Below, in pieces: positions 25,364-33,917 of a DNA stretch of 64,000 nt. Position 1 is the stretch's first letter. The number at the start of each line of letters is the position of its first letter. The notes beneath the pieces were generated by a model. It saw nothing but the letters and a program-made list of their open reading frames with translations, was not told the origin of the DNA and ran no database searches. Source of the DNA: Kofleriaceae bacterium (GTDB lineage Bacteria > Myxococcota_A > Polyangia > Haliangiales > Haliangiaceae); assembly GCA_018057825.1 (NCBI GenBank), contig JAGPCY010000004.1, positions 62,001-126,000 on the forward strand. The letters are read 5' to 3'. The translations under genes were made by a program, and so were the position numbers.

Positions 25364-26206
25364 CTAGCGCAGGAGCGACAGCGCCGAGTTCGGCAGCTGG
25401 TTGGCCTGCGACAACACCGCGAGGCCGGCCTGGCTGAGGATCTGGCTCTTGGTCAGCGACGAGGTCTCGGAGGCGACGTCGACGTCGCGGATGCGCGAGT
25501 TGGCGGCCGACAGGTTCTCGTGGGCGACCGCCAGGTTCGACACCGTGACCTGCATCCGGTTCTGCACCGCGCCGACCTTGGCGCGCGCCGTCGACAGCTG
25601 CTGGATCGCGGCGTCGAAGGTGCCGATCGCGGCCCGGGCGTTGGTGGCGGTCGACAGCGACGCCGACGCCAGGTGGAGCGAGGTCGAGCCCAGGGTCGAG
25701 GTGGTCAGCCGCGTGATCTGCATCGAGATGCGATCGTTGGCGGTGTTGTGGATGCCGATCTGGAAGGACAGGCCGGCCGAGGCCGAGCCGTCGATCAGCT
25801 TCTGACCGTTGAACTCGGTGACCGCCGAGATGCGGTTGATCTCGTTGCGGAGCTCGCCGAACTCGGTCTGGATGTAGCCGCGCTCGGTAGCGCCCAGGGT
25901 CTGGTTGGCGGACTGCACCGACAGCTCGCGCATGCGGGTGACGATGCCCTGGATCTCGTTCATCGAGCCCTCGGCGACCTGCGACATCGACACGCCGTCG
26001 TTGGCGTTGCGCGAGGCCTGGGACAGCGACCGGAGGTCGGCCTTCAGGTTCTCGCTGATGCCGAGGCCGGCGGCGTCGTCGGAGGCGTTGTTGATGCGCA
26101 TGCCGGACGACAGGCGGGCGATCGAGTTGTTGAGAGCTGCCTGGGTGCCCGTCAGATTGCGCTGAGCGTTCATCGAGGCGACGTTGGTGAGGATCGAGAT
26201 GGCCAT
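25364..26206 (-). CDS. fliC: Flagellin, short form
   Basis: A 280-residue flagellin with canonical N-terminal D0/D1 (MAISILTNVASMNAQRNL, LSSGMRINNASDDAAGLGIS, LKADLRSLSQASRNANDGVS) and C-terminal D1/D0 (ENLSAANSRIRDVDVASETSSLTK, then QILSQAGLAVLSQANQLP). The variable D2/D3 region is nearly absent. A Ser/Thr-rich stretch at about residues 168-189 lies at the domain junction and is the natural candidate for Maf-dependent glycosylation. An AGGAG site lies 7 nt before the ATG. A sigma-28-type promoter is upstream, which places this gene late in the hierarchy. It is the only flagellin in the window. Confidence 0.96.
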   Translation of the reverse strand: MAISILTNVASMNAQRNLTGTQAALNNSIARLSSGMRINNASDDAAGLGISENLKADLRSLSQASRNANDGVSMSQVAEGSMNEIQGIVTRMRELSVQSANQTLGATERGYIQTEFGELRNEINRISAVTEFNGQKLIDGSASAGLSFQIGIHNTANDRISMQITRLTTSTLGSTSLHLASASLSTATNARAAIGTFDAAIQQLSTARAKVGAVQNRMQVTVSNLAVAHENLSAANSRIRDVDVASETSSLTKSQILSQAGLAVLSQANQLPNSALSLLR

Positions 26207-26248
26207 TTGAGAGACTCCTGCGGGTTGTTTGCTGCGCCGTTCACCTCC

Positions 26249-26275
26249 TGATTCGCCCGGATCCGCAGTTCTTTA
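26249..26275 (-). promoter_or_regulatory. Sigma-28 (FliA)-type promoter of fliC
   Basis: On the minus strand TAAAGAAC is followed after 11 nt by GCGAATCA, compared with the consensus TAAAGTTT-N11-GCCGATAA: five of eight positions match in each box and the spacer is exact. It is the only such match found upstream of a late flagellar gene here. Confidence 0.6.
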
Positions 26276-26318
26276 GAGGGGCGATCGCTCCCGGGCCCGA
26301 TTGGCCCGCCCAATCGCG

Positions 26319-27194
26319 TCAGCGCCGCGGGCTGAGCAGCGCGGTCAGCTTGGCGCCGACGAGCTGCGCGGCCTCGAGGACGTGGGAGCCCTGGGCCAGC
26401 TCGGTGGCGGCCGCGACCACGTCGACGTCGACCATGTCGCTGATGCGCGCGGCCAGGCGATCTTCGAGGGCGCCGCGGCCGAGGTCGGCCTCGCGCACCA
26501 CCGAGGCCATGGCGCCGATCTCGGCGCGCGCGGCGCTGACCTGTTCGTTGCCGTCGGTGAGCGCCGCGATCGCCAGGCTGATGTTGGGTCGATCGTTGGC
26601 GGCCAGGGCGGTCGCCAGCGCGCGCAGCGCCGGCAGGACGTCGATGCCGCTGGCGGCGGTGAGCGAGGTCCCGGCCAGGCTGGCGGCGCCGCGCGCGCCC
26701 TCGGAGGTCTCGACGTCGCGCACGCTGGCGTCGCCGACGTAGGCCCCGGTGGCGTCGAAGGGCGCGGTCGCGCTCAGGCTGCCGGCCAGGAGGTAGGCGC
26801 CGCTGGCGTCCTGGGTGTTGGCGGCCGACAGCGCCAGCTCGAACAGGCCATTGACGTGGGTCGCCAGCATGGCCCGCTGGATCGGTCCATAGCTGTCGTT
26901 GGCCGCCTGGATCGCGAGGGCCCGGCCCTCGGCGACGGCGTTGCCGATCGTCGTGAGCGCGCGCTCGGTCTCGGCGAGCTGATCGTTGGCCAGCGCGAGG
27001 CCGTCGCCGCGACCGCGGCTGAGCGTCGCGCGCAGCTCGTCGCGGCGGGCCTGGGCCCAGGCCACCGGGTCGTCGGACGCGCGGCGCACCGCTCGGCCCG
27101 ACGAGATCTGGTCGGCGAGGCGCGCGACGTCCTCTTGGGCCGCCGCCACGTTCTTGGCGTGGGTGGCCATCATGTGGTGTCCGGTGATGCGCAT
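26319..27194 (-). CDS. flgL: Hook-filament junction protein FlgL
   Basis: A 291-residue hook-associated protein 3. The N-terminus MRITGHHMMATHAKNVAAAQEDVARLADQISSGRAVRRASDDPVA is typical of FlgL (flagellin-like D0/D1). The C-terminal ISDMVDVDVVAAATELAQ..VLEAAQLVGAKL resembles the family end. It joins the hook to the filament beyond FlgK. I use the ATG at 27194, preceded by AAGGAG; the frame extends further upstream without homology. It follows flgK by 22 nt. The flagellin promoter lies between its stop and fliC. Confidence 0.92.
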   Translation of the reverse strand: MRITGHHMMATHAKNVAAAQEDVARLADQISSGRAVRRASDDPVAWAQARRDELRATLSRGRGDGLALANDQLAETERALTTIGNAVAEGRALAIQAANDSYGPIQRAMLATHVNGLFELALSAANTQDASGAYLLAGSLSATAPFDATGAYVGDASVRDVETSEGARGAASLAGTSLTAASGIDVLPALRALATALAANDRPNISLAIAALTDGNEQVSAARAEIGAMASVVREADLGRGALEDRLAARISDMVDVDVVAAATELAQGSHVLEAAQLVGAKLTALLSPRR

Positions 27195-27216
27195 CGCGGG
27201 CTCCTTCGGGCCGCAG

Positions 27217-28584
27217 CTACAGGCGCTGCAGCAGATCGGACAGCAGGCCATCGACGGTCGCGATGAAGCGGGTCATGGCCTCGGCGCCGTGCTGGAACTG
27301 CGCCAGGTTGGACAGCTCCTCGTCGATGTCGACGCCCGACAGCGCGGCGCGTAGGTCGCCCAGGTGATCGCTGATCAGGGTCGTGCGGTCGACCTCGGCC
27401 TTGGCTTCGGCGCCGCGTCGGCCGACCCGGCCGACGATGTCGATCGCGGCGTCGCCGAGGGTCTGGGTGCCGCCGCCGGCGACCCGCTGATCGCGCAGCC
27501 CGAGCATCGCTAGGGCGCCGGCGTTGTCGCCCGGGCCGGCGCCGGGGGTGGCGGTGGCCAGGCGGGTCGGGTCGGCGGCGACGCCGGGATCGACCGCGAA
27601 GTTGGCGGCGGCGCCGGCGGTGGCGGTCGGCGGCACGAACAGGTCGCGCCCGGAGACGCCGTCGGTGCCGGCGTGGGCGCGGTGGACGTTGTTCCAGGCG
27701 GTGGCGACGTCGACCGCGAGCTGATCGAGCGCGCCGGCGGCCGCCGCGCCCTCGCCGTCGCGGAAGGCCAGCTCGCCCGCCAGGCTGCCGCCGGTCAGGG
27801 AGGTGGTGACGTCGCGGCGGCTGCTGCCGTCGACCACCGTGAGCTGATGCCAGCCGGTGACCGGATCGGGGGTGGCCTCGAGGCGCGCCGAGCGCGTGCC
27901 GTCGACCAGGACCGCGCCGTCGGGCAGGGTCCAGTGGACGTGGCCGTCGCTGTCGATGCGGCCAGTGCCGCCGACCAGCTCGGCCAGCTTGCGGCCGGCC
28001 TGATCGCGGCGATCGGCGATCACCGGGTCGGGGGAGATCGCGTGCTGGCGGTTGAGCTCGGCCAGCTCGGCGGCGGCGGTGGTCACGGCCGTGGCTTGAT
28101 CGCGGATGCGGGTGTCGGCCTCGGCCCGCGCCGCGGCGACCGCCTCGGCCCGCTCGCGGAAGCCGGCCGCGAGATCGGCGGCGGCGGCGATGGCCGCGGC
28201 CCGGACCAGCGAGTCGGACGGCATCGCCGCGACCCGCTCGAGGCCGGCCCACAGCGTGGCCAAGCGACGGTCGAGCGGTGGGCCGCCGCCGTCGAGGCGG
28301 GCTTCGAGATCGAGCATCGCCGGAGCGAAGGCCTGGGCCTGGGCCCGGCCAGCGTCGGACTCCCGCTCGCGCCGCGACAACAGCTCGTCGTGCCAGCGCT
28401 CGGGGCGACCGGTGCGCACGCCGCCCAACGTCGGGGGCCCGATCTCGGCGCGCAGATCGAGGCGCTGCCGCGAGTAGCCGGGGCTGTTGACGTTGGCGGC
28501 GTTGTTGCTGGCGACCGCGACGCCGGCGTGCTGGGCCGACAGGCCGGCGGCGCCGAGACCGAGCAGCGACAGCAAGGACGACAT
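27217..28584 (-). CDS. flgK: Hook-filament junction protein FlgK
   Basis: A 455-residue hook-associated protein 1. The N-terminal SSLLSLLGLGAAGLSAQHAGVAVASNNAANVNSPGYSRQRL is the rod/hook-type signature with the ANxxxxGY motif. The middle contains RDQAGRKLAELVGGTGRIDSDG and LAVDVATAWNNVHRAHAGTDGVSG. The C-terminal ELSNLAQFQHGAEAMTRFIATVDGLLSDLL is the classic FlgK/FlgE-type end helix. It is shorter than enterobacterial FlgK, mostly in the middle. It is the first hook-associated gene of the flgN-flgK-flgL run. Confidence 0.93.
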   Translation of the reverse strand: MSSLLSLLGLGAAGLSAQHAGVAVASNNAANVNSPGYSRQRLDLRAEIGPPTLGGVRTGRPERWHDELLSRRERESDAGRAQAQAFAPAMLDLEARLDGGGPPLDRRLATLWAGLERVAAMPSDSLVRAAAIAAAADLAAGFRERAEAVAAARAEADTRIRDQATAVTTAAAELAELNRQHAISPDPVIADRRDQAGRKLAELVGGTGRIDSDGHVHWTLPDGAVLVDGTRSARLEATPDPVTGWHQLTVVDGSSRRDVTTSLTGGSLAGELAFRDGEGAAAAGALDQLAVDVATAWNNVHRAHAGTDGVSGRDLFVPPTATAGAAANFAVDPGVAADPTRLATATPGAGPGDNAGALAMLGLRDQRVAGGGTQTLGDAAIDIVGRVGRRGAEAKAEVDRTTLISDHLGDLRAALSGVDIDEELSNLAQFQHGAEAMTRFIATVDGLLSDLLQRL

Positions 28585-28594
28585 GGCGGCCTCC

Positions 28595-28948
28595 TTACAA
28601 GACCATCGTACGTAGGGGTTGAGTCGCTGCGTAGCAGCGGGCGTGGCGGTCGTAGCGCTCGTCGGGACCGTGCCCGAGCAGGGCGCCGACGCCCTCGGTG
28701 GTCGCGGCCAGGAGCGCCGCGTTGGCGGCCAGCTCGACCTTGGCGGCCACGATCATCCGGGCCTCGGCGGCGGTCGGCGCCAGCGGCGCGTGGGGCGTGA
28801 GCGCGGCCAGGATGGCCTCCTTGCGCTCGGTCAGCCCGCTGAGCGCGGCGACGTCGAGGTTGGCCAGGGCCTGGCGCTCGTCGGCGAGGACCGCGCGCAG
28901 CGCGATCAGCGCCTCGGCCAGCGGCGTCGACGGCGTGGGCGTGGTCAC
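28595..28948 (-). CDS. flgN: FlgN-like hook-associated protein chaperone
   Basis: A 117-residue helical cytoplasmic protein. The pattern LIALRAVLADERQALANLDVAALSGLTERKEAILAAL matches the FlgN family (L..ll..E...L...d...l..l...K..ll..l). FlgN carries FlgK and FlgL to the export gate, and its position directly before flgK-flgL and overlapping the flgM stop supports the call. There is no other FlgN candidate nearby. Primary sequence identity in this family is low, so context contributes much. Confidence 0.75.
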   Translation of the reverse strand: MTTPTPSTPLAEALIALRAVLADERQALANLDVAALSGLTERKEAILAALTPHAPLAPTAAEARMIVAAKVELAANAALLAATTEGVGALLGHGPDERYDRHARCYAATQPLRTMVL

Positions 28949-29217
28949 CGCTCGCCCCCGCGCGCGACGTCGTCGTCGAGGATGCGCTCGGCGAGCTGGT
29001 CGAGGTCGACCTCGTACTCGCCGGCGGCGAGCAGCTCGCGGACCCGCGAGATCCGGGCCGCGACCTCGGGCTCGAGGGGGCTGGCGGCGGCGGCGGCGGT
29101 GGCCTCCTCACCCAGGCGAACCACGCTGGCCCCCTCGGCGGGGGTCCGGTTCGTCGCCACGGTGGTGCGGGGGCGGCCTTCGCTGATCGGGACGATCGTC
29201 GTCGGGTCAATGCGCAT
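28945..29217 (-). CDS. flgM: Anti-sigma-28 factor FlgM
   Basis: A 90-residue protein. The N-terminal half is presumably disordered; the C-terminal half ARISRVRELLAAGEYEVDLDQLAERILDD matches the FlgM sigma-28-binding helices (R...i..l...I..G.Y.vd...iA..ll). It would hold FliA inactive until exported through the finished hook. I chose the ATG at 29217, with GGAG 8 nt upstream. It overlaps flgJ by 11 nt and flgN by 4 nt. It lies far from fliA but in the same apparent transcript. Confidence 0.85.
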   Translation of the reverse strand: MRIDPTTIVPISEGRPRTTVATNRTPAEGASVVRLGEEATAAAAASPLEPEVAARISRVRELLAAGEYEVDLDQLAERILDDDVARGGER

Positions 29218-29992
29218 CGGGTTTCTCCAAGGAGGTGGTTCGGCCGTCCGCGGCGGGAGTTGAGGGGGGCGGCAGGGGCAGCGCCGGGCGGGGATCCACC
29301 GCGTGGCCGTCGCGCCGCAGCTCGAAGTGCAGGTGGGGGCCGGTCGACCGACCGGTCGAACCGACCGCGCCGATGGCCTGGCCGCGCGCGACCTGGGCCC
29401 CGACCTCGACCCCGATGGCCGACAGGTGGGCGTAGCGGGTCTCGCTGCCGTCGGCGTGGCGCAGCACGATGAGCTGGCCGTAGCCGCCGGCGTCGCCGGC
29501 CCGGACCACCGTGCCAGCGGCGGCGGCCACCACCGGAGTGCCGGTGGGCGCGGCCAGGTCGAGGCCGGTGTGGTAGCCGCCGGCGCCGTGGAGGGGATCG
29601 ACCCTCGGGCCGAACCCCGACGACACCCGGCCGTGGACCGGCAACGCGAAGGCCGCCGGTGGTCCGGCCGCTGGCCGGCCCAGGGCGCGGTCGAACTCGT
29701 CGGCGTCGACGACGACCGACGGCTCGGCGCCGCTGCCGGGCTCGCCGGAGAGCGCGGCGGCGAAGGTGTCGGCCAGGCCCAGGCCGGCGTTGGCCATCGC
29801 GTCGGCCAGGGCCTCGTCGAGCATCGACTGGAAGGTCTCGCCGGCGAAGCCGCCCGACAACATGCCCCCGGTCCCGCGGGTCTCGGACAGGAGCTGGCGC
29901 AAGAAGAACGCCTCGAGGCCGCGCCCGGCGCGGACCTCGTCGGGCTCATCGGCCCGCGCCGGCGTCACGCCGGGAGCGACGCCGTCGATCAC
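29207..29992 (-). CDS. flgJ: FlgJ rod-binding domain fused to an M23 peptidase
   Basis: A 261-residue protein. Residues ~20-80 (RGLEAFFLRQLLSETR..GETFQSMLDEALADAM, LGLADTF) are the rod-binding FlgJ domain. Residues ~115-240 are a LytM/M23 metallopeptidase with GRVSSGFGPRVDPLHG, YHTGLDLAAPTGTPVVA (His141, Asp145), YAHLSA (His189) and GPHLHFELR (His220 and His222), so all zinc ligands and catalytic positions are present. Enterobacterial FlgJ carries a glucosaminidase instead. Here an endopeptidase would open the peptidoglycan for the rod. No signal peptide is seen, consistent with export through the flagellar route. It overlaps flgI upstream and flgM downstream. Confidence 0.85.
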   Translation of the reverse strand: MIDGVAPGVTPARADEPDEVRAGRGLEAFFLRQLLSETRGTGGMLSGGFAGETFQSMLDEALADAMANAGLGLADTFAAALSGEPGSGAEPSVVVDADEFDRALGRPAAGPPAAFALPVHGRVSSGFGPRVDPLHGAGGYHTGLDLAAPTGTPVVAAAAGTVVRAGDAGGYGQLIVLRHADGSETRYAHLSAIGVEVGAQVARGQAIGAVGSTGRSTGPHLHFELRRDGHAVDPRPALPLPPPSTPAADGRTTSLEKPDAH

Positions 29993-31091
29993 AGGACCTC
30001 GACCTCGGCGCGCAGGGCGCCGGCGGCGCGCAGCGCGGCCAGGATGGCGATCAGATCGCGCGGCTTGACCCCGAGGCGGTTGAGCGCGGTCGTGAGGTCG
30101 CTCAGGGTCGCCGCCGCCGGCAGGGCGTGGAGGTCGCCGGCGACCTCGGTGACGACGGCCTCGGTGCGCGGCACCACCGTGGTCTTGCCGCGGCCCAGGG
30201 GGGCCGGCTGGCTGACCTCGGGCTGCTCGGAGATCTGGACGGTCAGGCCGCCGTAGGCGATCGCGACCGGTCGCAGCGCGACCTCGCCGCCGATCACGAC
30301 GGTGCCGGTGCGCTCGTCGATCACGACGCGCGCCACCTGATCGGGCTCGACCGTCAGCGGCTCGATCGTGGCGATCAGGCCGGCGACGTCGCCGCGCCAG
30401 CGCTGGCCCAGCGGGACGATCACTGCGCCGGCGTCGCGGGCGGTGGCGGTGTCGGGGCCGAGGGCGGCGGTGATCGCGGCCGCGATCCGGACCGCGGTCG
30501 TGAAGTCGGGTTCGCGCAGGAGCAAGACCACCTCGCGCTTGGGCAGCGGCGTCGGGGCGGTGCCCTCGACGGTGGCGCCGCCCGGGATCCGAGCCGCGGC
30601 GACGTGGTTCTTGCGCTCGCTGGCGGCCCCGGCGTCGATCAGGAAGCCGCCGACCGCCAGCGGCCCCTGGGCCACCGCCCAGGTCTTCTGGTCGCCACCC
30701 TTGAGCGGCGTCGCCAGGAGGGTAGGGTGCCGCCGGCCAGGCTCTTGGCCGAGCCGAACGACGACACCACGACGTCGATGGCCTGGCCGGGACGGGCGAA
30801 CGGCGGCAGCTCGGCGGTGATCATGACCGCGGCCACGTTCTTGGCGCGCAGCTCCTCGGGCGCGATCGCGATGTCGAGGCGCTTGAGGGCCTTGGCCAGG
30901 GTGCGGCGGACGATCGGCGAGCTGGCGTCGTCGCCGGTGCCGGCCAGTCCGACCACCAGGCCGTAGCCGGTGAGCTGGTTGGTCCGGACCCCGGCCACGG
31001 TGGTCAGGTCCTTGACCCGATCGGCGGTGGCGGTGCGGGCGGTGAGCGCCAGCGCGAGCGCCAGCGCGAGCGCGAACCATCGGGTCACCAT
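29989..31091 (-). pseudogene. flgI: P-ring protein FlgI, interrupted by a frameshift
   Basis: The ATG at 31091 opens a signal peptide ([19 protein letters not shown]) and a normal FlgI N-terminus ([30 protein letters not shown], then [28 protein letters not shown]). The frame then leaves register at 30719-30728 and the rest of FlgI ([22 protein letters not shown] to DLIAILAALRAAGALRAEVEVL) continues in another frame. The cause is a tandem duplication of the 5-mer ACCCT (minus strand). Removing one copy restores about 365 residues, the family length. Either flgI is inactive, or phase-variable, or the duplication is a sequence error. Neighbours flgH (7-nt overlap) and flgJ are intact. Confidence 0.85.
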
Positions 31092-31765
31092 GGCCAGATC
31101 CTCCCGAGCAGGCGACTGCCCCAGCCGCGCCGCTGTTGATCGGTGACGTCGCCGCGGCCGGTGTACTCGATCTCGGCGTCGGCGATCCGCGACGACGCGA
31201 CGGTGTTGTCGGCGCTGATGTCGGCGACCCGGACGATGCCCGACAGGTACAGGTGATGCTCCTCGGCGCCGACCATCACGACCTTGGTGCCCTCGACGTA
31301 GAGGTCGCCGTTGCCGAGCTCCTCGACGACCCGGACCGGCAAGGTCGCCGACAGCGTGCCGCGGCGGACGATCTGCCCGCTGCCGGCGAAGCCCATCTCC
31401 GACTCGGTGGCGAAGAGCTGGGCCGGGTCGACGTCGGGGTACTTGGCGGTCAACGCGGCGAGGATCCCGACCGCGGCCGGCATGCCGTAGGACGCCTTGT
31501 CGTCCTTGGCCAGCTTGGTCGCGGCGTCGCGGCTGGCGGCGTCGCGCTCGTCGATCCGGACCACCAGCACGTCGCCGACGTGGCGGGCGGTGTCGTCCTC
31601 GAACCAGCCGTCGCCGGCGAACAGGCTGCCGGCGGTCGGGGTCGGGCGCGCCGGATAGCGATCGGCGGCGAAGCTGCGGCGCTTGGCGCGGTACGGCGCG
31701 ATGTGGGTGGTGCACGCGGACAGCGCGAGGCCGAACGCGAGCGCGGCGACGAGGCAGCGGGTCAT
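31085..31765 (-). CDS. flgH: L-ring lipoprotein FlgH
   Basis: A 226-residue lipoprotein with lipobox FGLALSAC (Cys18). It continues with [85 protein letters not shown] and [20 protein letters not shown], all FlgH signatures (the usual GSLF, VGDiltV, f.G.G..r...l.....v.V..v.pNG.L.v.G.k). It forms the outer-membrane L ring. Its stop overlaps the flgI start and its ATG overlaps the flgA stop. The family identification is secure. Confidence 0.93.
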   Translation of the reverse strand: MTRCLVAALAFGLALSACTTHIAPYRAKRRSFAADRYPARPTPTAGSLFAGDGWFEDDTARHVGDVLVVRIDERDAASRDAATKLAKDDKASYGMPAAVGILAALTAKYPDVDPAQLFATESEMGFAGSGQIVRRGTLSATLPVRVVEELGNGDLYVEGTKVVMVGAEEHHLYLSGIVRVADISADNTVASSRIADAEIEYTGRGDVTDQQRRGWGSRLLGRIWPW

Positions 31766-32415
31766 GGTTCCTCCTCGAGGACCACCAGGTCCTCGGACCA
31801 CAGGCGACCGTGGACGGTCGCGCCGGTGGTGAGCCGGACGTGCGCCAGCTCGCCCGGGCGGGCGCTGGCGATCAGGCGGCCGGTGGTGCGGAGCGTGATG
31901 GCGCCGGCCCGGCTCTCGACCGCGACCGCGCGATCGCGAGCGACCGGGGCCGGGCGGGCGACCGCGGCGCGGGCGATCGGCGCCCCGGCGGCGATCGCGG
32001 TGAGCACGGTCGCGCCGACCGCGTGGTCGGCCGGGGTCACGCCGGGCTGGCGCGGGCGGCGGAGCACGACGACGTCGGTCGGGCCGATCCGAGCGCCGAC
32101 CGCGAGGTCGCGGGTCGCGATCGGATGATCCTCGAGCGGGGCCAGGGTCACCGCGATCAGCCCGACCGCGCGGCCGTCGGCGGTGACCCGGACGCTCGTC
32201 CGGCCGGCCCGCGGCGCTCGCGGCCACTCGACCGCGACCACCGATGGCGCCGGGTGGCGGCGCTCGATCCGGGCCGGGACGTGGACCGCGACCACCGCCA
32301 GCTCGGCGGGCAGCTCGTCGGTGGCGGCGGTGGCGATGGCGTCGGCCAGGGTCTCGGCGCCGGCCGGGCTGGCCGCCGCCAGGGCCGCGGTGACGAGGAC
32401 GAGCGCGGCCCTCAT
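31762..32415 (-). CDS. flgA: P-ring assembly chaperone FlgA
   Basis: A 217-residue periplasmic protein. A signal peptide ([17 protein letters not shown]) precedes the domain. The C-terminal SAF-type half shows [56 protein letters not shown] and [41 protein letters not shown], the FlgA pattern ending in G.V....V. It helps FlgI assemble around the rod. It lies between flgG and flgH with four-base overlaps on both sides. Confidence 0.9.
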   Translation of the reverse strand: MRAALVLVTAALAAASPAGAETLADAIATAATDELPAELAVVAVHVPARIERRHPAPSVVAVEWPRAPRAGRTSVRVTADGRAVGLIAVTLAPLEDHPIATRDLAVGARIGPTDVVVLRRPRQPGVTPADHAVGATVLTAIAAGAPIARAAVARPAPVARDRAVAVESRAGAITLRTTGRLIASARPGELAHVRLTTGATVHGRLWSEDLVVLEEEP

Positions 32416-33191
32416 CGGAGCTGCGCCGTCTGGCCGAGCATCTCGTCGGCCGCCTTGATCACGCGGGTGTTGACCTCGTAGGCGCGCTGCCCCGAGATCA
32501 GGTCGATCATCTCCTCGACCACGCTGACGTTGGACAGCTCGAGGGTGCCGGCCGACAGCGAGCCGGCGCTGCCCTCGGCGGGGTTGCCGGTCACCGCCTC
32601 ACCCGAGCTGGCGCTGGGGCGAAACAGAGTCCGGCCCATCGGCTCGAGCCCGGCCGGGTTGGCGAAGGTCGTGATCTGGAGCTGGCCGACCTCGACCGGC
32701 TCGGGGTCGCCGGGGATGCGGGCGGTGATCCGGCCGTCGTTGCCGATCGACACGCTGGTCGCCTCGGCGGGGATCGTGATCTCGCCGCCGACCGGGTAGC
32801 CGTCGGCGGTGACCATGCGCCCGGTGGCGTCGAGCTGGAACGCGCCGTTTCGGGTGTAGGCGGTGTCGCCCGACGGCAAGGTCACCGGGAAGTAGCCGGC
32901 GCCCTCGATCGCGACGTCGAGCGGGTTGCCGGTCGTGCGCATCTCGCCCTGGCCGAGGAGGCGCTGGGTGGTGGCGACCCGGACGCCCAGCCCGACCTCG
33001 AGGGCGCTCGGTCCGCCCGGCCCCTCGGGGCCGCCGGCCGGTCGCATGGTCTGGTACATCAGGTCGGCGAACTCGGCCCGGCTCTTCTTGAAGCCCGCGG
33101 TCGAGACGTTGGCGATGTTGTTGGCGGTGACGTCCAGCTTGGTCTGCTGGGCCTCCATGCCCGAGGCTGCGGTGGTGAGCGCGCGCAACAT
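32412..33191 (-). CDS. flgG: Distal rod protein FlgG
   Basis: A 259-residue rod protein. MLRALTTAASGMEAQQTKLDVTANNIANVSTAGFKKSRAEFADLMYQT is the classical FlgG N-terminus, including ANNxANxxTxGFK. The centre holds LEVGLGVRVATTQRLLGQGEMRTTGNPLDVAIEGAGYFPV and the C-terminus LELSNVSVVEEMIDLISGQRAYEVNTRVIKAADEML. Length equals the enterobacterial protein. A CGGAGG ribosome site precedes the ATG. It follows flgF by 12 nt. Confidence 0.96.
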   Translation of the reverse strand: MLRALTTAASGMEAQQTKLDVTANNIANVSTAGFKKSRAEFADLMYQTMRPAGGPEGPGGPSALEVGLGVRVATTQRLLGQGEMRTTGNPLDVAIEGAGYFPVTLPSGDTAYTRNGAFQLDATGRMVTADGYPVGGEITIPAEATSVSIGNDGRITARIPGDPEPVEVGQLQITTFANPAGLEPMGRTLFRPSASSGEAVTGNPAEGSAGSLSAGTLELSNVSVVEEMIDLISGQRAYEVNTRVIKAADEMLGQTAQLR

Positions 33192-33203
33192 GGGAACCTC
33201 CGA

Positions 33204-33917
33204 TCAGGTGGGACCGCCGAGCTCGCGGGCGGCGCGGCTCTCGACGTCGTGGAAGCCTTGGATGAGGCGGAGCAGCGACTCGTAGGTCCGGGACACCCGG
33301 ACCAGGTCGACCACGCCGCGGACGACGTTGACGTTGGCGCCCTCGAGGGAGCCCTGGATGACCTGGGGCAGGGGGCCGGCCTGGGGCGGGCCGGTGGCGA
33401 CGAAGTTGCCGCCGCCGTCGTGGCGCAGCGCCCCGGGCGCGAACCGGGCCAAGGCGAGCTGCCCGACCGGGCCGAGCTCGGTCGAGATCGTGCCGTCCCG
33501 GGCGATGTCGATCGTCGTGGCCTCGGCCGGGATGGTCAGCGGTCCGCCGCCGACGCTGCGCACGGCGGCGCCGGTCGCGGTGCGCAGGACGCCCTCGGCG
33601 TCGGGGCGCAGCGCCCCGGCCCGGGTGTAGCGGACCCCGCCGGGGGCGTCGACCGCCAGGTAGCCGTCGCCCTCGAGCGCGACGTCGAAGGGCTCGCCGG
33701 TGCTGGTGATCGCACCCGGGATGCGATCGATCGTGGTGGTGTCGTCGGTGACCAGCGCGATGTCCGGCGACCGGACGCGACCCAGGGCCTCGCGGAAGCT
33801 GACCCGCTCGGCGCGGAAGCCGGTGGTGCCGGCGTTGGCGACGTTGTTGGCGGTGACGTCGAGGGCCATCGACTGCGCGACCGCGCCGGCGGTGGCGACG
33901 TAGATGCCGTCACCCAT
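33204..33917 (-). CDS. flgF: Proximal rod protein FlgF
   Basis: A 237-residue rod protein. MGDGIYVATAGAVAQSMALDVTANNVANAGTTGFRAERVSFREAL is the FlgF N-terminus. GEPFDVALEGDGYLAVDAPGGVRYTRAGALRPDAEG marks the middle, and LEGANVNVVRGVVDLVRVSRTYESLLRLIQGFHDVESRAARELGG the C-terminal helix. A GGAGG site lies 7 nt before the ATG, which overlaps the fliA stop by 8 nt, so rod and sigma-28 genes share a transcript. Confidence 0.94.
   Translation of the reverse strand: MGDGIYVATAGAVAQSMALDVTANNVANAGTTGFRAERVSFREALGRVRSPDIALVTDDTTTIDRIPGAITSTGEPFDVALEGDGYLAVDAPGGVRYTRAGALRPDAEGVLRTATGAAVRSVGGGPLTIPAEATTIDIARDGTISTELGPVGQLALARFAPGALRHDGGGNFVATGPPQAGPLPQVIQGSLEGANVNVVRGVVDLVRVSRTYESLLRLIQGFHDVESRAARELGGPT

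Noticed and set aside
26240-26249. A perfect AGGAGGTGAA ribosome-binding sequence upstream of flagellin
   Set aside because: It is about 34 nt from the fliC ATG and has no start codon in range. It lies at the 3' end of the predicted sigma-28 -10 box, so it is probably mostly untranscribed. fliC has its own AGGAG site.
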